In this document: piece by piece, positions 24,126-36,387 of the stretch
How positions within the stretch are numbered: the stretch's first letter is position 1
How the letters are laid out: each line of letters starts with the position of its first letter
NCBI GenBank assembly: GCA_023055425.1
Contig: JALGPY010000003.1
Location: forward strand, 15,745,001 to 15,809,000
From: Linanthus parryae
Lineage: Eukaryota; Streptophyta; Magnoliopsida; Ericales; Polemoniaceae
Direction of reading: 5' to 3'
Length of the DNA stretch: 64,000 bases
Position numbers and translations under genes: made by a program
The notes under the pieces: generated by a model
Databases searched by the model: none
What the model saw: only the letters and a program-made list of their open reading frames with translations
What the model was told of the DNA's origin: nothing

Positions 24126-24479
24126 TCACAGTAACACTCCTTTTTTGCCAAAAGTCCACACCCATTTGTCTTGTGTAGGAATGAGGGGGATCTTAAACTT
24201 TAGAATAGCTTGAACTTCTTCCTCCTCCATCCACCTATTCAACATTTGTATGTCCCAAGAGTGGGTGTTCCAATCATTGAGTTCATCCACCATTTTAGGG
24301 GCTCTCAATAATTCATCTGGGGGTTTAACTTTTGCATTCTCTAGATTAGGAACCCAAGGATCCAACCAAATGTTAATATCTTTACCATTGCCCACCAATT
24401 TGATTGCACACTTACTAATTAGATCTTTGCCATCCATCAATCCTTTCCAAAAGAAGGAATCTACTGACTTCCTTTCCAC
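24126..24479 (-). pseudogene. LINE zf-RVT-like region
   Basis: The 117-codon minus-strand frame contains SFFWKGLMDGKDLI, VGNGKDINIWLDPWVP and a following acidic segment. This is typical of the stretch downstream of reverse transcriptase in plant LINEs. It belongs to the element at 22793-27463 and has no independent start. Confidence 0.8.
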
Positions 24480-24585
24480 ACATTGGAAATCTAAGACTTT
24501 ACAATATTTCTTCTTAAGCTGTTACACCCAGAATCTATCCTCATTGCTCCACATTCTCCAAGCCAATTTGCTAATGAAAGCCAAA

Positions 24586-25885
24586 TTAAACTTCTTTTGC
24601 TTCCTCAAATCCCAGACCACCTTCAGACTTAGAGGTGCAAGGCTTTTGCCAACTAGAAAGGTGCAATTTCCTTTTCTTCTCAGAATCACCCCACGAAAAA
24701 TTAGATTGGGTAGAGTTGATCTGATCAAGAGTCTTCTTAGGCAGCATGAAGGTGGACATGGGGTAAGAGGGGATAGCACTCACCGTAGCCTTGATCAAGA
24801 TCATTCTACTAGCATAAGAAAGCATTTTAGTCATCCATCCCCCTATTCTGATGTTCATTCTGTCCACCACATTGTTGAAGGAAGTAGCTCTTTTTAAGAA
24901 CATGGGTAGTCCCAGATATGTAGCTTCCATGCTACCCTGTTTGAGGTTCAGAGCCTGTCTTAAAGCTCTTTTCTGATCTCCCCTCACATTTTTGCTAAAG
25001 AAGACAGCAAATTTTTCCTTATTCACCTTTTGACCAGACACTTCTTCATACAGTTGAAGGCACAAGTTGATATTTGAAGCATCACTGACCTCAGCTCTAG
25101 AGAAAATGATTAGATCGTCAGCAAACATGAGATGATGAATAGGGGAGCATTGTCTAGCCATCTTAACTCCATTGATCCACTTATTATCAGCTGCAAAGTT
25201 GAGGATTCTAGACAACACCTCAGAGCACATAATGAAGAGAGTAGGGTATAGAGGGTCCCCTTGCCTGATTCCTCTCTTGGCTTCAATGTGCTCGCAAGGA
25301 CCTCCTTTGATGAGAATTGAGAAGGTTGTGGTAGTCACACACTGCATAATCCATCTCTTTTGGGAAGTTGAGCCAATCCAGCATCTTGCCAATTAATTTC
25401 CATTCCAGCCCATCATAGGATTTTTCCATGTCCACCTTCGTGGCCATAAGTCCCCCTTTCCCTCTCTTTTTGCTCGTAGTATGTAAAATCTCATGCAGAA
25501 TGATCACATTGTCTTGAATGGTCCTTCCTGAAACAAACGCAGCTTGGAAGGGGCAAATAGACTTATCCAGAAAGGGCTTCATTCAATTAGATAGGATTTT
25601 AGAGATAACTTTGTAGATGACATTACAGAGGCTAATGGGTCTGAAATGCTTAACTTTGCTTGGAGACAGGGTCTTGGGGATTAATGTAATGAAGGTGGCA
25701 TTTAGACGAGAATGCAAGATACCTGAAGAGAAGAATTCCTTCACTTTGAGACAAAAGTCTTTCCCCTCAATACTCCAGTAGTGCTTAAAGAAGAAGACAA
25801 ACATACCATCAGGGCCAGGAGATTTGAAGCTGCCCATATTGAAAAGAGTATCATGGATCTCATCATCAGAGATGAGCTCACACAA
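24586..25885 (-). pseudogene. LINE reverse transcriptase, broken
   Basis: Three minus-strand frames together cover the RT domain: 25885-25583 (SPGPDG, LIPK, FRPISLCNVIYK), 25582-25283 (AAFVSGRTIQDN) and 25392-24586 (RGIRQGDPL, then the catalytic FADD box in HLMFADDLIIFSRA, then YLGLPMF). The FADD catalytic box is intact, but a TGA stop and a frameshift separate the parts. The copy is dead. Confidence 0.92.
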
Positions 25886-26992
25886 TCCTCAGAAGAAACA
25901 ACTTCATCTCGAAACAGCTCCTGAAGCCAGCTGGGGGGGGGGGGGGGTTCAACTTCCTCACTATCAAACACATTTTTGTAGAAGTTAATAAATTCTTCTT
26001 TAATGTCACTTCTCTTGCTTTTCCAGCTTCCTTCACTATCTTGAATGCTTTCAATCTTGTTCCTTTTACCCCTAATAGCTGCCAAAGTATGAAAATATTT
26101 GGTATTTGCATCCCATTCTCTTAGCCATTGAGATCTAGCTTTCTCTCTCCAAAGAATTTCCTTCCTCTCTACAAGTTCTTGCCACCAACTTTTCTGTTTG
26201 TTCTCTTCCTCAATATCCAGTTCATCTACCTGTTGAAATTTGTTTAAAGTAATCTTTGTCAATCTGAGTTCATTGTCTATCCAACCAAAGTGTTCTTGGT
26301 TCCACTTTCTTAGAGCATATCTTGTTTCTTTAAGTTGAAGGTGCCATGCCCCAACCCCATTATGGGTTCTACCTCTATTCCAAGCTTCACAGATAACTTC
26401 CCAGCTGCTCTCATCTCTGCTCCACATAGGCTCAAATCGGAATGGTCTTTTAACAGGTTCCAGCTTAAGGTCTGTGTCCATCACAATAGGGAGGTGATCA
26501 GAAGTACTGGCTGATTTGTGGATAATAGTAGCATTAGGAAAGGTTAACCTCCACTCACTAGTAGCAAAGACTTTATCAAGTCTTTCCTTAATCACCCTTC
26601 CCCTCTTCCATCCATTACCCCAAGTGTAGTTTGCACCCGGGAACCCTAAATCAATAAGCCCTGACTTGAAGATGAACTGAGCTAGCCCTTCTTTGCAACT
26701 CTGAGAAACCCTACACCCCCTTTCTTGTCTTGTTGAGATAAAACCTCATTAAAGTCACCAATTACTAAAGAGGGAATTTCACTAATATCAATCATGTAAC
26801 TGAGTTCTTCCCACAGCTGTCTTCTAGCATTGCTGCTACAAGGAGCATCCACACAATGTAGAATCCACAAGGGGGATCCCCTTTATTTGGAACTAGTACT
26901 GAAATAAGACTTTTAGAGCTGTGAAAAATCTCACAGTCACTTTCCTTCATCCACCCAAGCCATAATCCACCAGCTTTACCCACAACATCCAC
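25886..26992 (-). pseudogene. LINE endonuclease and linker to reverse transcriptase, broken
   Basis: The frame at 26870-26682 contains VIGDFNEVLSQQDKKGG and the one at 26595-25741 contains SASTSDHLPIV. Both are signature segments of apurinic-type LINE endonucleases: the GDFN box and the SDH box. The linker contains the usual ARSQWLREWDANTKYFH-type stretch. A G tract at about 25931-25946 (C on the coding strand) lies near the frame change into reverse transcriptase. Confidence 0.88.
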
Positions 26993-27110
26993 AGATTCAT
27001 AATAATCAAAACCAAAAGAAGAAATTTTGTTTGTGTTTTTTATGAGAGATTACCTATGTTTCAGAGAGGAAGAGTCAATCTGCTTGCTCTTCTCTTATTA
27101 GGGACTTGAT

Positions 27111-27463
27111 TTAACGAACTACCTTGGTTGGCCCAACCCACGACAGTTCCACGCAATTCCTTTCATGGTCCTCTTGGGGCGTGATTAGGCTCGCCTCCTC
27201 AGCCATAGCATCTTCAGTTTGCCATGTCTTCCCCTTACTCTTTTGAAAGAAGTCATCCACTGTAACTCTTACACTTCTGAAGATTCCATCCTTTCCTCTC
27301 TCAATGAACTTCCTAGCATCCATGAGCTTCTCCGTGATGAATGTTCTTTTGTTTCCGGATCAAAGTTCTCTTCCTCAATGAATTTCAATAGCCTTTCAGG
27401 AACGCATCTTCCCCCTCCCCTTTTGACTTCAGGAAATTTTGGGATTGTAAGCTGTAGGGTTTT
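27111..27463 (-). pseudogene. Upstream ORF fragment of the LINE
   Basis: A 70-codon minus-strand frame (27323-27111) and its upstream sequence precede the endonuclease in the correct order for an ORF1 remnant. I do not recognise a domain, and assignment rests on position only. Confidence 0.4.
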
Positions 27464-28465
27464 GTAACGGATTACACAGCGGAATTAAACAACAAAAGAT
27501 CCGCACAAGACCCTCCAAGTATCACAGGAAGAGAATTCATGACGATAGTAGAAGAATCATAACATGTACCTTGTGGTTCTCATGTGATGACTTGAAACAC
27601 AAATAATGTTGTGACTCTACGGTTAATCCACGCCTAGGATTGAGATTTAGATCCTCCAAGTCCTTGTGCTAGCTAGGAACGTTGGAAGAGGAAGAAGAAA
27701 TCATGCAACGGGGAGCCAAGAGGAGGTTCGGCCTCCTCTTTCTGGCCGACGCGTAGGGGGCGGACCAAGGGGGCGGTCGGCCTCTTTGGTCTTGCTCTCT
27801 CTCCTTGCTTTCTCTCCTACTCAAGTAATGTTATGAGCATTAGTTGTAGTAAGGAAGCTAAGAGCATCCTTTATATAGTCCAACAACTCCTTGTTTACTA
27901 CATGAAGGCCCTCTCCTAATCTTTCTCAAGTTCGGATTAGTCCCTCTTGCATATTAGTCCTACTAAGTTAGCAAGTTGTTGCACTTTGATCCTTCCAATT
28001 AATTAATCATTAATTAATTCCCAAGTCTAGTTCAATCCATGTGGCGTGTGACCCCATACATTTATACTTAGTTGGTAGTAACTATTTACTAATATGGAGC
28101 GGTGTCTAGCAACACATCCATTCCACCCAACTAATAGAAATAGTCATCCGACAAACCCTGTGCAAGTATTGTCTCATCCATTTGTATCTATATCTGGATC
28201 GGACACGAGACATACAAGTCACACTCGTATATCCAATCCATAGTTTTTCGATCCTGGGAAATAGCGTTATTCGTGCAGATAATATCAATATCCCATATTG
28301 ATTTATCTGAGTCTTGCCAGACATTCCATAAGCACTATCCCTCGAGTGGCCGCGGATATTTGCTCCCGTTATGTGGGAGGGACAAATTCTATCTACATCA
28401 CTACGATCTCTAAGCTTGCTTCATATTGGGTCCGATACACGCCTTTATGGCAACCTAGTCACGGT
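27464..28465 (-). mobile_element. Solo LTR-like sequence, copia-type by appearance
   Basis: Read on the minus strand it contains a TATA-like GGACTATATAAAGG near 27880, a pyrimidine- and purine-rich leader, and an end ATTCCGCTGTGTAATCCGTTACA-like (about 27485-27464), which resembles copia LTR ends. No gag or pol is attached. It abuts the Tat LTR at 28466. Its upstream edge and target duplication could not be set. Confidence 0.45.
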
Positions 28466-29094
28466 TGTGCACAAGAGAATCCGGCAGGGAGAACTATGTG
28501 TACACCAAGAGTAGAGGATCGGAAATGGCACAGGAAGAGTTGGGTTGTGTGTAGGGAGAGAGTAAGGCAGTAGTAATGTCTGAGAGAGAGACAGTGGTTT
28601 GGCAGAGCTTCCGCGTATGTCTAGTGTTTCCTCCCTTGTATGGAAAGGTTAACGTCCTATATATAACGGAGAATGTGACCGTTGCAGTGTTGTTAATGCG
28701 CCCATCAATGGCGGCTTAATTAGCTTAACCACAACGACACGTTCACCCGCGTATATAGGGACCGTTACAGCACGTTATGCGCGAATACCGGAACCGTTAT
28801 GGGGTTGACCGGGTTTGACCGGTTTGACCGGGGTTTATGGAGCTCGTGCCATAAATCTCTCAAAAGCAGTTACTAAAGGTCGCGCGTGGGCTCGGCTCGC
28901 ACGCGACAGGACTTACTCTAGCCTCCAAACCACTAAGTCCCTACAAGTCCCGTGCAGCGGTATGCGAGGGCCCTGTCTCGCAGCCCCCACATGGATCAGC
29001 GCGGATGGTGATCCAGTGTGTGTGGAGCACAATATGGTGTGCTGGATGATTGCCACGTGGCCAAGATCTGTCAGCTCAGAAAGCACTATCTACA
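28466..29094 (-). repeat. Tat element 3' LTR
   Basis: It matches 38394-39023 along its whole length with scattered substitutions and small indels. On the minus strand it starts TGTAGATAG, right after the purine tract, and ends GTGCACA at 28466. Confidence 0.95.
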
Positions 29095-29107
29095 TTAGCC
29101 CCCTTTC
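29095..29107 (-). other. Polypurine tract of the Tat element
   Basis: On the minus strand GAAAGGGGGCTAA lies immediately upstream of the LTR start TGTAGATAG, the position where plus-strand priming occurs in LTR retrotransposons. Confidence 0.75.
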
Positions 29108-29842
29108 TGCGCGTGAAGACTCATAGCCGGATAGACTTCCATGCGCAGAAACCAACATAGGCGTCGCCGCCACGCACCAATTCAAATATGAGTAAGTTCA
29201 GCCCCCGTGCGTGCCATTATGACCTAAAGCCCCTAGAGTCGTGCCGTCTGGCCTTTAGGGTTTTAGGCGTGACATCAGCTTGTCCTGTGATTGCGCGATT
29301 CGACGGTGACGGTTGCGATTCGACTACTGAAAGGACGCAACTCTTCATTGTTTTTGGATAAATACTCTGTACTCTCCATTGTTTCAAAGCATCACTTCTT
29401 TCTCTTAAAGTGAATGATACCCGGAAGTCTTCAAGAGCAGATTCAGATAATCAATCACCAGTTCAAAATTGCAAATCGTCTTCTTCAATTGTCTGCATCC
29501 AAGCAAGCTTTACGAAAACAAGGTTGGCCTTGTTCAATTTTGATTTAATATGCTGATATATGCTTTGAACTGCATTGGATCTGCAAACCCGTGACATATT
29601 ATCCGCTGAAAACTTATGAAGAAGCTCACAATCTTTGAATCCAATTTCGATTTAATCCCCCGATGATAAGGACCTTGAATGTAGGGTTTTTGAAATCCCT
29701 GATAATGCAAACGATTCCAATCTCTAATTTTGGAGATTGGTACTAGACTGTTCATCTTTCTTCCAATAGATCCTGAATCTCGAATTTCAAACTGAAGTAG
29801 TGTGCATATTTCTCCCCCCTTTTTTCTTGCTTTTCCGCAGGA
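29108..29842 (+). promoter_or_regulatory. Leader/putative promoter region of the antisense gene
   Basis: A TATA-like GGATAAATACTCTG lies near 29356. A possible donor AAG^GTTGGCC near 29522 pairs with the acceptor CCGCAG just before the ATG at 29843. No ORF of note is present. The promoter role is inferred from position. Confidence 0.35.
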
Positions 29843-32800
29843 ATGGCAAAGACAAAAGGAACTAGACCCACTAAGGAGGACGAAGAAATACCTGATCTTC
29901 CGCGGGCTCTATGGCGAAAAGCCCCCTATCTGGGTGGCAAAGACTTCTACCATGCTAGGGTTAAGGCAAAGAAACTGCCAATCCCTGTCCCTGGTGAAGG
30001 ATTGCAAACATTAACCCCTCCAGTTAACTCGACCCTGCTCGAATTGGTCAGCTCCGAAGACGTGGTTCGATTGGGAGTCGAAAATGGGTACTTCCCGTAT
30101 ACTGCGATTTCCACCCAAGCTTTTGTTCAGAAATTGGACTTCATGGATGAGTGGATTGACAATGTATTGACTCATCACGCCATGACTCTAAACGATGCTG
30201 GCGTATACTTCGTAGTTCGTGCTATGAAGGGTGCTGCCGTGAAGCTGGACCAGTCCATGCTTCTAAACCTTCTTTCCCGCTACTCGCCTGCGACTCACAC
30301 ATTTCATTTTGCTGAGTTCGAGGCTGCTCCCACGCTCGAGGATGTGCACATGCTGTATGATCTGTCTCCCGTGGGCGAGGTGGATCCTTTGAGTCCCTTG
30401 AGAACGGATGCGGAGACTGCTTTGTACAAGCAGATGGAGGAGTGCTTGTCAGAAGTAAAGAAAATTTCCACCCGGTGGACCACTACAGAAGTCCTTCCTG
30501 ACTGGCAGTTGGTTGACACATCTGCGAAAAACACTTGGAACAAGTGGGTGCAATACTTTTTCCGTGATTATGCGAACAGCAGCATCACCAAGAAGCTTCT
30601 GAGTCAAAACCCAAAGGCTAAGAACTATGTGAATGACAAGGGTTATCACTTGACCCTATGCGCCTTCCTCTGCGTCGGGTTGTCGAGGTACTTAATCGAT
30701 GGCCACCCGCATGATGGGGTCTTCTATCATGTTATGCCTCTTACTGTGAAATTGGCCCTCGGCCAGAAAGTCGCACTTGGACCCTTGGTCTTGGGCACGC
30801 TGTACTACAGGCTGGATCAGCTGGTCGTGGCAATGAAGGAATCGCGTGGCCGCCTCGACATACTGACTTACATTAACATTGCCTTCTTGACAATGTGGGT
30901 CTTCGAGCGATGGCCTTCCTATGCCCCAGTTGCTTCTAAGCCCAACAAGTGGTGTCCCCCAGGTGCGGAGGAGGAACGCAATAGCGGTAGGGCTGCGAGG
31001 TGGTTCGGAACTAACTTTCCCAAGTGCGTTTGGAGCCTGATATGCGACAATCGGGAAGAGTTTATAGCCAGGCCTTATGCCATGCGCGTTGAGAATGTGC
31101 GATGGTTCCCAAAACTGTATCCCTCCAAAGCTGTTGCTTTCTCAGAAGAGCTCCTCTTCGAGGGCGGAGAGCATTTCCACGAGCGCTATCGCAAATTCTT
31201 TTGCTGGTGCCTGAGAGGTTCCCTTCTTGCTCTCGCAGAGCATGTTCGTGAGCTCACGCCTAGGTACGAGAATATTACCGTCGATGTTGATCCCACTCGC
31301 GTTTCTCCCCAGTTCGGCTTTGATGCAGTGGCACCGTCAATCTGGCCGCAGTCTATCATCAGAGGCTGCTATAAGCGGTTATTGTCCAAGGAGTGTAAAA
31401 CAATCTTGATGAGCAATCTTCCCTTCGAGCAACCTCCAGGTAACCGCGAAGGTGGCTATTCCAGAAACTGGGTCGCCTACTGGAACGCCCAGCAGACAAG
31501 GTTTGAGACGCAGTCGGTCCCTCACCCAAGCAGAGCTCCTGTTATCAAAAGGAATTCTTTCCCTTTTCGTCCCAATTGTATCCTGGACGAGTCTGAATAT
31601 GGTTGCTATTCATTGCTGGATCGCGAGAACCACCTGTGTCCCTCCATCATTCTTGATGAAAAAACCCGCCGCAGTCAGGAAAGGTGATTCGCATGTCATC
31701 AGATATAGCGAAAATTTTGCTAAGATAAGCAATTTCTCTTGCATGCGCTAAGTTTCCTTATTCCAATATGTCAAAAACTTCATGCTCCACTTTCTGTTGT
31801 AGTGCCATGTGAGGAGATTTGCATCTGGTGAACGCTCCAAATCGCTGGTCACCACCATTGTTACTGCAAGACGGCAAGGACAACCAGTTCGGCTGGCGTC
31901 GAAGATGGATCCCGCGGTTGAAACCAATTCGCGAGATCATGAATGCGTTTGCTGATTCGCTGATAGACAATACTCCAGCCTTGTCTCCTCCCAGGAATGA
32001 TCCGTCTCCTCCAGCGACTGCTGCTCCGAGAGCGAAAAGGCCCAGGCAAAGAGGAATTACAATATCTTCCCCTAGGAGCGCTCCAACTTCCCCTCCTGCG
32101 AGATCCCTTACTGCCAGGGATAAAGGTAAAGGTCGCATGACCAGTAAAGCGCGGAAGGAGCTCGCAGTGGAGACCTTTGTTCCGTTCGGCCAGGAGGAAG
32201 AAGAGGATAGGAGGGAGACAAGAGAAGGGGATGAAGAAGAGGAAAGAATTGAAGATGTCAGAGACAGAGAGAGAGAGATGCGATACAAGAGGAAGAGTCA
32301 GGAGGTATCTCAATCGTACTTCTCTTCTCATTATCTTAACTCTTTTGCAATCTGGTTTGAACAAATTGTTTCTTCGCAGATGATGACGATGAGACCATCA
32401 GTGGCCTTTTGGCCAAGAAGCAGAAGAGGGGTTCTCATTCTGGTGTTTTCGATGAAACCATAAGCGAGGACATTCTTGCCGAGTCCAGGAGAACAGCCGC
32501 GGAAGCGGCTGAAAGGAGAAGAAAGCGAGAAGAAGAGGAAATCGAACGCGTGAAGAAAAGGAGCCTAGAAGAGCAACACGTCGACGACCTAGTGCGTCCA
32601 ACTGATGAGGAAGATGTGCTTCCAGAAGAGGTGGCTCCTCAAATTGAAGAGGAGGATGCGGCTCCAGAAGAAGATGCGGCAGCTCTAGAGCAAGCCCAAG
32701 CAGATTTTGAAGAAATCGCAGGTGGCAATGAAGGTGAGATTTTTAATCTCGTAGTAACTTATCGAGATGTTATTGTTTGTGCGCTAAAGCATGGTGTGTC

Positions 32801-34112
32801 AAAAGCTGACATTCGCCGTTGGCTAGTAGGCAAGTGCGGTGAACCCTCAGGTAATCATTTGAGCAATATGCGTGAACTAGGCTTAGCAACCCAAACATAA
32901 TCATGACTGGTTTCTTCGCGCCCCAGGTCACGCTCACCTTAAAGACATGCTTAATGAAGACACATTAATAGGGCAAGGTTCCACGTCCTTAGCGTATGAC
33001 GAGGATGCTGCAATCCCACCTTCGCGTGGAGGTGCTTGCTCTTAGCTTATCAAAGATAATAAAATAATATACGATACAAGTTACCTCACACCATCGTATT
33101 TTGTATCGCAGGTAATGCTGATGAAGCCGTTTTGGAGCAAAGGAGTCAACCTTCTGCATCCTATGTCCCAGTGCCGAGTTCTCATACTGAGAAACCCGTC
33201 GCGGCTGCTGAATATGCAGGGGAGCCCCTCGAGGACGTCATCGAACTTTCTGGTGCTGAGGAAATAGGAACGAACGCTGCTGATGCCATCGCACCTGAAG
33301 GTATCCCACCTCAGGCTGCAACTTCTGTTGCCACCATGCCTCCGGCAATGACTGAGCCTGCGACACCTCTTCCTGCGTCGAACTTTTGGGGTTCGCAGGT
33401 CGGGGCTGCAATCGCACCTGGTGCGGCTTATACTCTTCCCCCCAACTATGAGGAGTTAGAGCTCGCAGCTGATAGAAGGGCAATGGAGCGAGGACAGTCT
33501 TCAACTACCCCAGCAATGCGCATTCCTTCTCTGCGCGAGATCCTTGAAGGAACTGGTATGTCGTTTTTTGTTGTTCGCATCTTGCATTCTTCATTTGTGA
33601 GTTCAATAGTCTAACTTGACTTTGACATTGCTTTAGGGTTGAAGCAAGCTGATGTGGACTGGCTAGTTTGGATGCGCCTCTCCTACCCCCAATCATTTGC
33701 GAGGTCTCTAGAGATAGGGCCCTTCGACAGGAGGCTATTTCTGACTGAAGCCATCTGGATTTTGGAGCAACTGTCCGCGGCCACACCTACGACCATTTCT
33801 CCTCAGAGCGCGGAATTGCTTTTTGGCATGTGCCAAAATCTTCTCGCCAAAGTTCAAGGCAAGCTGGGCTTTGGGTTTCTTATCAAAAGAGTCACCCTGA
33901 TTCGCGCGGCCGTGACTTTGAAACGCGGCCACCAAAACCTCGCAGCTGAGAAGCAGAAGGTAGAACAGCAAAGGAAAAAGGTTGAAGAGGCTGTGAAGCT
34001 CTTTCATGAGATGAACGCCAAATGCGAGCAATTGAAGCAAGAAGTGGAGCAAGTGGAAAATCTGAGCCGTCAGTTTACTCCTCATGACTCCTTGATCAAG
34101 GGTTTATTTTGA
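29843..34112 (+). CDS. Antisense plant-mobile-domain gene carried by the Tat element, multi-exon, possibly decayed
   Basis: On the strand opposite gag/integrase lies an ATG-initiated ORF of 614 codons (29843-31687) with a plant mobile domain (PMD)-like segment at about residues 60-190 (MDEWIDNVL, TLNDAGVYFVV, TLEDVHMLYDLSPVGE). Further blocks follow: 31819-32304 (proline/basic then acidic), 32380-32732 (RRKREEEE-type), 33112-33554, and 33637-34112 (C-terminal coiled coil, about residues 100-145 of the block). Plausible introns join them: 31684-31802, 32305-32379, 32733-33111 and 33555-33636. The last two junctions are exactly in frame; the first leaves an in-frame TGA at 31810 and the second is off by one base. 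An acceptor lies directly before the ATG, suggesting a 5' UTR intron (about 29522-29840). Function unknown. PMD ORFs in antisense between pol and LTR are known in Tat elements. Confidence 0.72.
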
Positions 34113-35560
34113 AAAGTAGCAGATAAGTAGCTGAAACATTATTGTAATGTTGCTAGGGTTTCTCCCCCTTTTTTTTCAAAAAGAATTGAAATGCCCGTTT
34201 TGCCCTTTCCGGGATTTGCTCGAATATCTCTGTGCATATCAATTTATGACGTCAGCAATTGATATTCTGCCTTGATTTTCGCGCTAATTGCTCATCAGAT
34301 AAGCACGCTTTCCTTGGGAAGTCCATCCGTATCATGACTATCCGTCATTAATTAGGATACGCAACCGAATCGTCGTAGCCTTTAGTAGGGTAATTGATTG
34401 TTACCTCTTTTCAAGGCGTAAGTGATTGATCCTTACCCTCTTTTCAAATTCTGCTGACTCATCTTGGTAATTGAAGAGTCTCCCCAAGGTCTATATAAAC
34501 CCTGCCTCTTGCTATTTGGGTTCTTCATCCCACAATGTGGTTTGCCGTGAGTCCTTACGACTGCTGGCTTCAACGCTTGTTTTTCGTTGATTCATGGCAG
34601 CTTCAAGTTGTGAAACCTGAGTTTGTGCTTTGTGCTATAGAAACAGTTTCCAAGATCTGCTTCATAAGGCTTATTGATCTTTATAACTATCATAAAGAAG
34701 ATGTTGATAATACCTCACATTTGCTCGAAGAATTTTCTTCGTCTATTATGCTTGCAGGTCATGTTTCCGGCCGCCTCCCGGCGAGGTGCAGCGCCGCACT
34801 GACCTTGCTACCGACTCGTAATGAACGGCGGAATTCTCCTCCAGCATGCCCGGAGGTTGATCATTCGCCACCACGTTCGTGAGCTCAGGGTGGCGAGCCA
34901 TTTCGCTCGTCTCCGTGGACAAGGAGCCCATTGCCCGAGGAATGACTGCTCCCCTGTCTTGCACAGCCGCATACGCCGGAACAGGTGGTTCCTCAGGCAC
35001 GTATCTTGGGCATAAGACCAAAGAATGGCCTTGTCAGATCCTGGGATCTTGAACATGGCGTCGCATAGGTCTTGTAAACATGGCGAGCTGCGGGCTGTTC
35101 TTCTCGCAGGAACACCCTACTTGCTACAGATCTTTGGTCGCAGATCTTTGTATCGCATAGCTTCTGCTAGGACCGTTAGGTCGATCCTTTTCCAGTTGAG
35201 ATTCCCCCGATGTGTAACTTCTGCTTGTAAGTTACTTTTTAGATGCACTGTAAGCCATGTCGGCTGCGTAGTTAGCTTGATTTGAGCTTTTTCGCTTGTA
35301 AGCTGTTATCTAGACAGATAAATTGTAAGTCATTTTGACGCATAATGATAAATCGCTTTGTATGATTTGCTGTCTTGTTATAACAAATTACGATTTCGCA
35401 TGCGTATTGGCAAATTTCGCCTTCTGTAGTGCTGTATACACACTTTGCTATCTGCGGTATAAATTCGCAGATATGTTTTTAGATCGTTCGAGATCGTGCT
35501 TGTGAAGCTTTGCTACCTTGACGAATAGGCTTGAGATTTACTTAAGGTTAAACCCAAGTA
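34113..35560. other. Noncoding spacer of the Tat element between antisense gene and tandem array
   Basis: It lies between the end of the antisense gene and the 54-bp repeats. Short ORFs on both strands show no known motif. Diverged copies of the array motif (GATAGGCTT, TGCTATC) begin to appear from about 35450. Confidence 0.6.
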
Positions 35561-35569
35561 AGAGCACTA

Positions 35570-36181
35570 TCTCAGCGGATAGGCTTCTATAGATCACTTA
35601 AGATCATTTTGCATAATGCTGCTATCATAGCAGATAGACTTAAGAATCACTTTAAGATCGCATTCGTATGGTACTGCTATCGTGACAGATAGGCTTGAAA
35701 GATCATTTAAGATCATACTCGCATAGGCTGCTATCGTTGCAGATAGGCTTAGAAGATCAATTAAGATCATGTTCGCATGGGCTGCTATCGTGGCAGATAG
35801 GCTTAAAAGATCACTTAAGATCGTATTCGCATGGGCTGCTATCATGGCAGATAGGCTTAAAAGATCACTTAAGATCGTATTCGCATGGGCTGCTATCATG
35901 GCAGATAGGCTTAAAAGATCAGTTAAGATCGTATTCGCATGAGCTGCTATCGTGGCAGATAGGCTTAAAAGATCACTTAAGATCGTATTCGCACGGGCTG
36001 CTATCGTGACAGATAGGCTTAAAAGATCAGTTAAGATCATATTCGCATAAGCTGCTATCATGGCAGATAGGCTTAAGAGATCAGTTAAGATCGTATTCGC
36101 ATGGGCTGCTATCATGGCAGATAGGCTTAAGAGATCAGTTAAGATCGTATTCGCACGGGTTGCTATCACGGCGGATAGGCT
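35570..36181. repeat. Tandem array, about 12 units of 54 bp, inside the Tat element
   Basis: The motif GATAGGCTT recurs about 12 times between 35577 and 36181, with an exact 54-bp spacing from about 35686 onward. Each unit contains AAGATCGTATTCGCATGGGC and GCTGCTATC. Because 54 is a multiple of three, long open frames run through it on both strands; these are by-products, not genes. Tat-lineage elements are known to carry such subrepeats near the 3' LTR. Confidence 0.95.
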
Positions 36182-36387
36182 TTCGCTAACAATAATAATG
36201 AAATAACAGAGCAATAAAGACAGCTAAAAGCATAAAGTTCTTCTCATTTGGAATAAGTCTTTATTATAAAACTCTCGTATGGGAGAGATGAGATTACAAT
36301 TCTCTCATATGGGAGAGAAGATGTGCGAATCATAGCAATACAGAGCATAAAGCAAACGTTGTAATATAATGCATATAATGAGAGAAG

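Larger units (their letters stand above)
22793..27463 (-). mobile_element. LINE (L1-type non-LTR retrotransposon), decayed, poly-A end at 22793-22835
   Basis: Read on the minus strand, this shows the order of a plant L1-type element: an upstream ORF fragment (27323-27111), endonuclease (about 26990-26600), reverse transcriptase (25885-24586), a zinc-knuckle/zf-RVT-like region (24479-24126) and RNase H (about 23576-22869). It ends in an A tract that appears as T on the + strand. Frames change at least at about 25887 and 25330, and an in-frame TGA lies just before 25582. I found no target duplication. The 5' boundary is approximate, set where an LTR-like sequence begins. Confidence 0.88.

Noticed and set aside
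24250..24897. 215-codon plus-strand ORF
   Set aside because: It is the reverse-strand shadow of the LINE reverse transcriptase and zf-RVT region, which has clear family motifs on the minus strand.
31758..32364. Minus-strand ORFs of 167-176 codons opposite the antisense gene
   Set aside because: Ser/Leu-rich shadows of the acidic and basic low-complexity coding sequence on the plus strand; no domain recognised.
35594..36214. 206-codon minus-strand ORF with an 18-residue repeat, and its 104-codon plus-strand counterpart
   Set aside because: The repeat unit is the 54-bp tandem array, open on both strands because 54 is a multiple of three. Both frames cannot be real and neither resembles a known protein.
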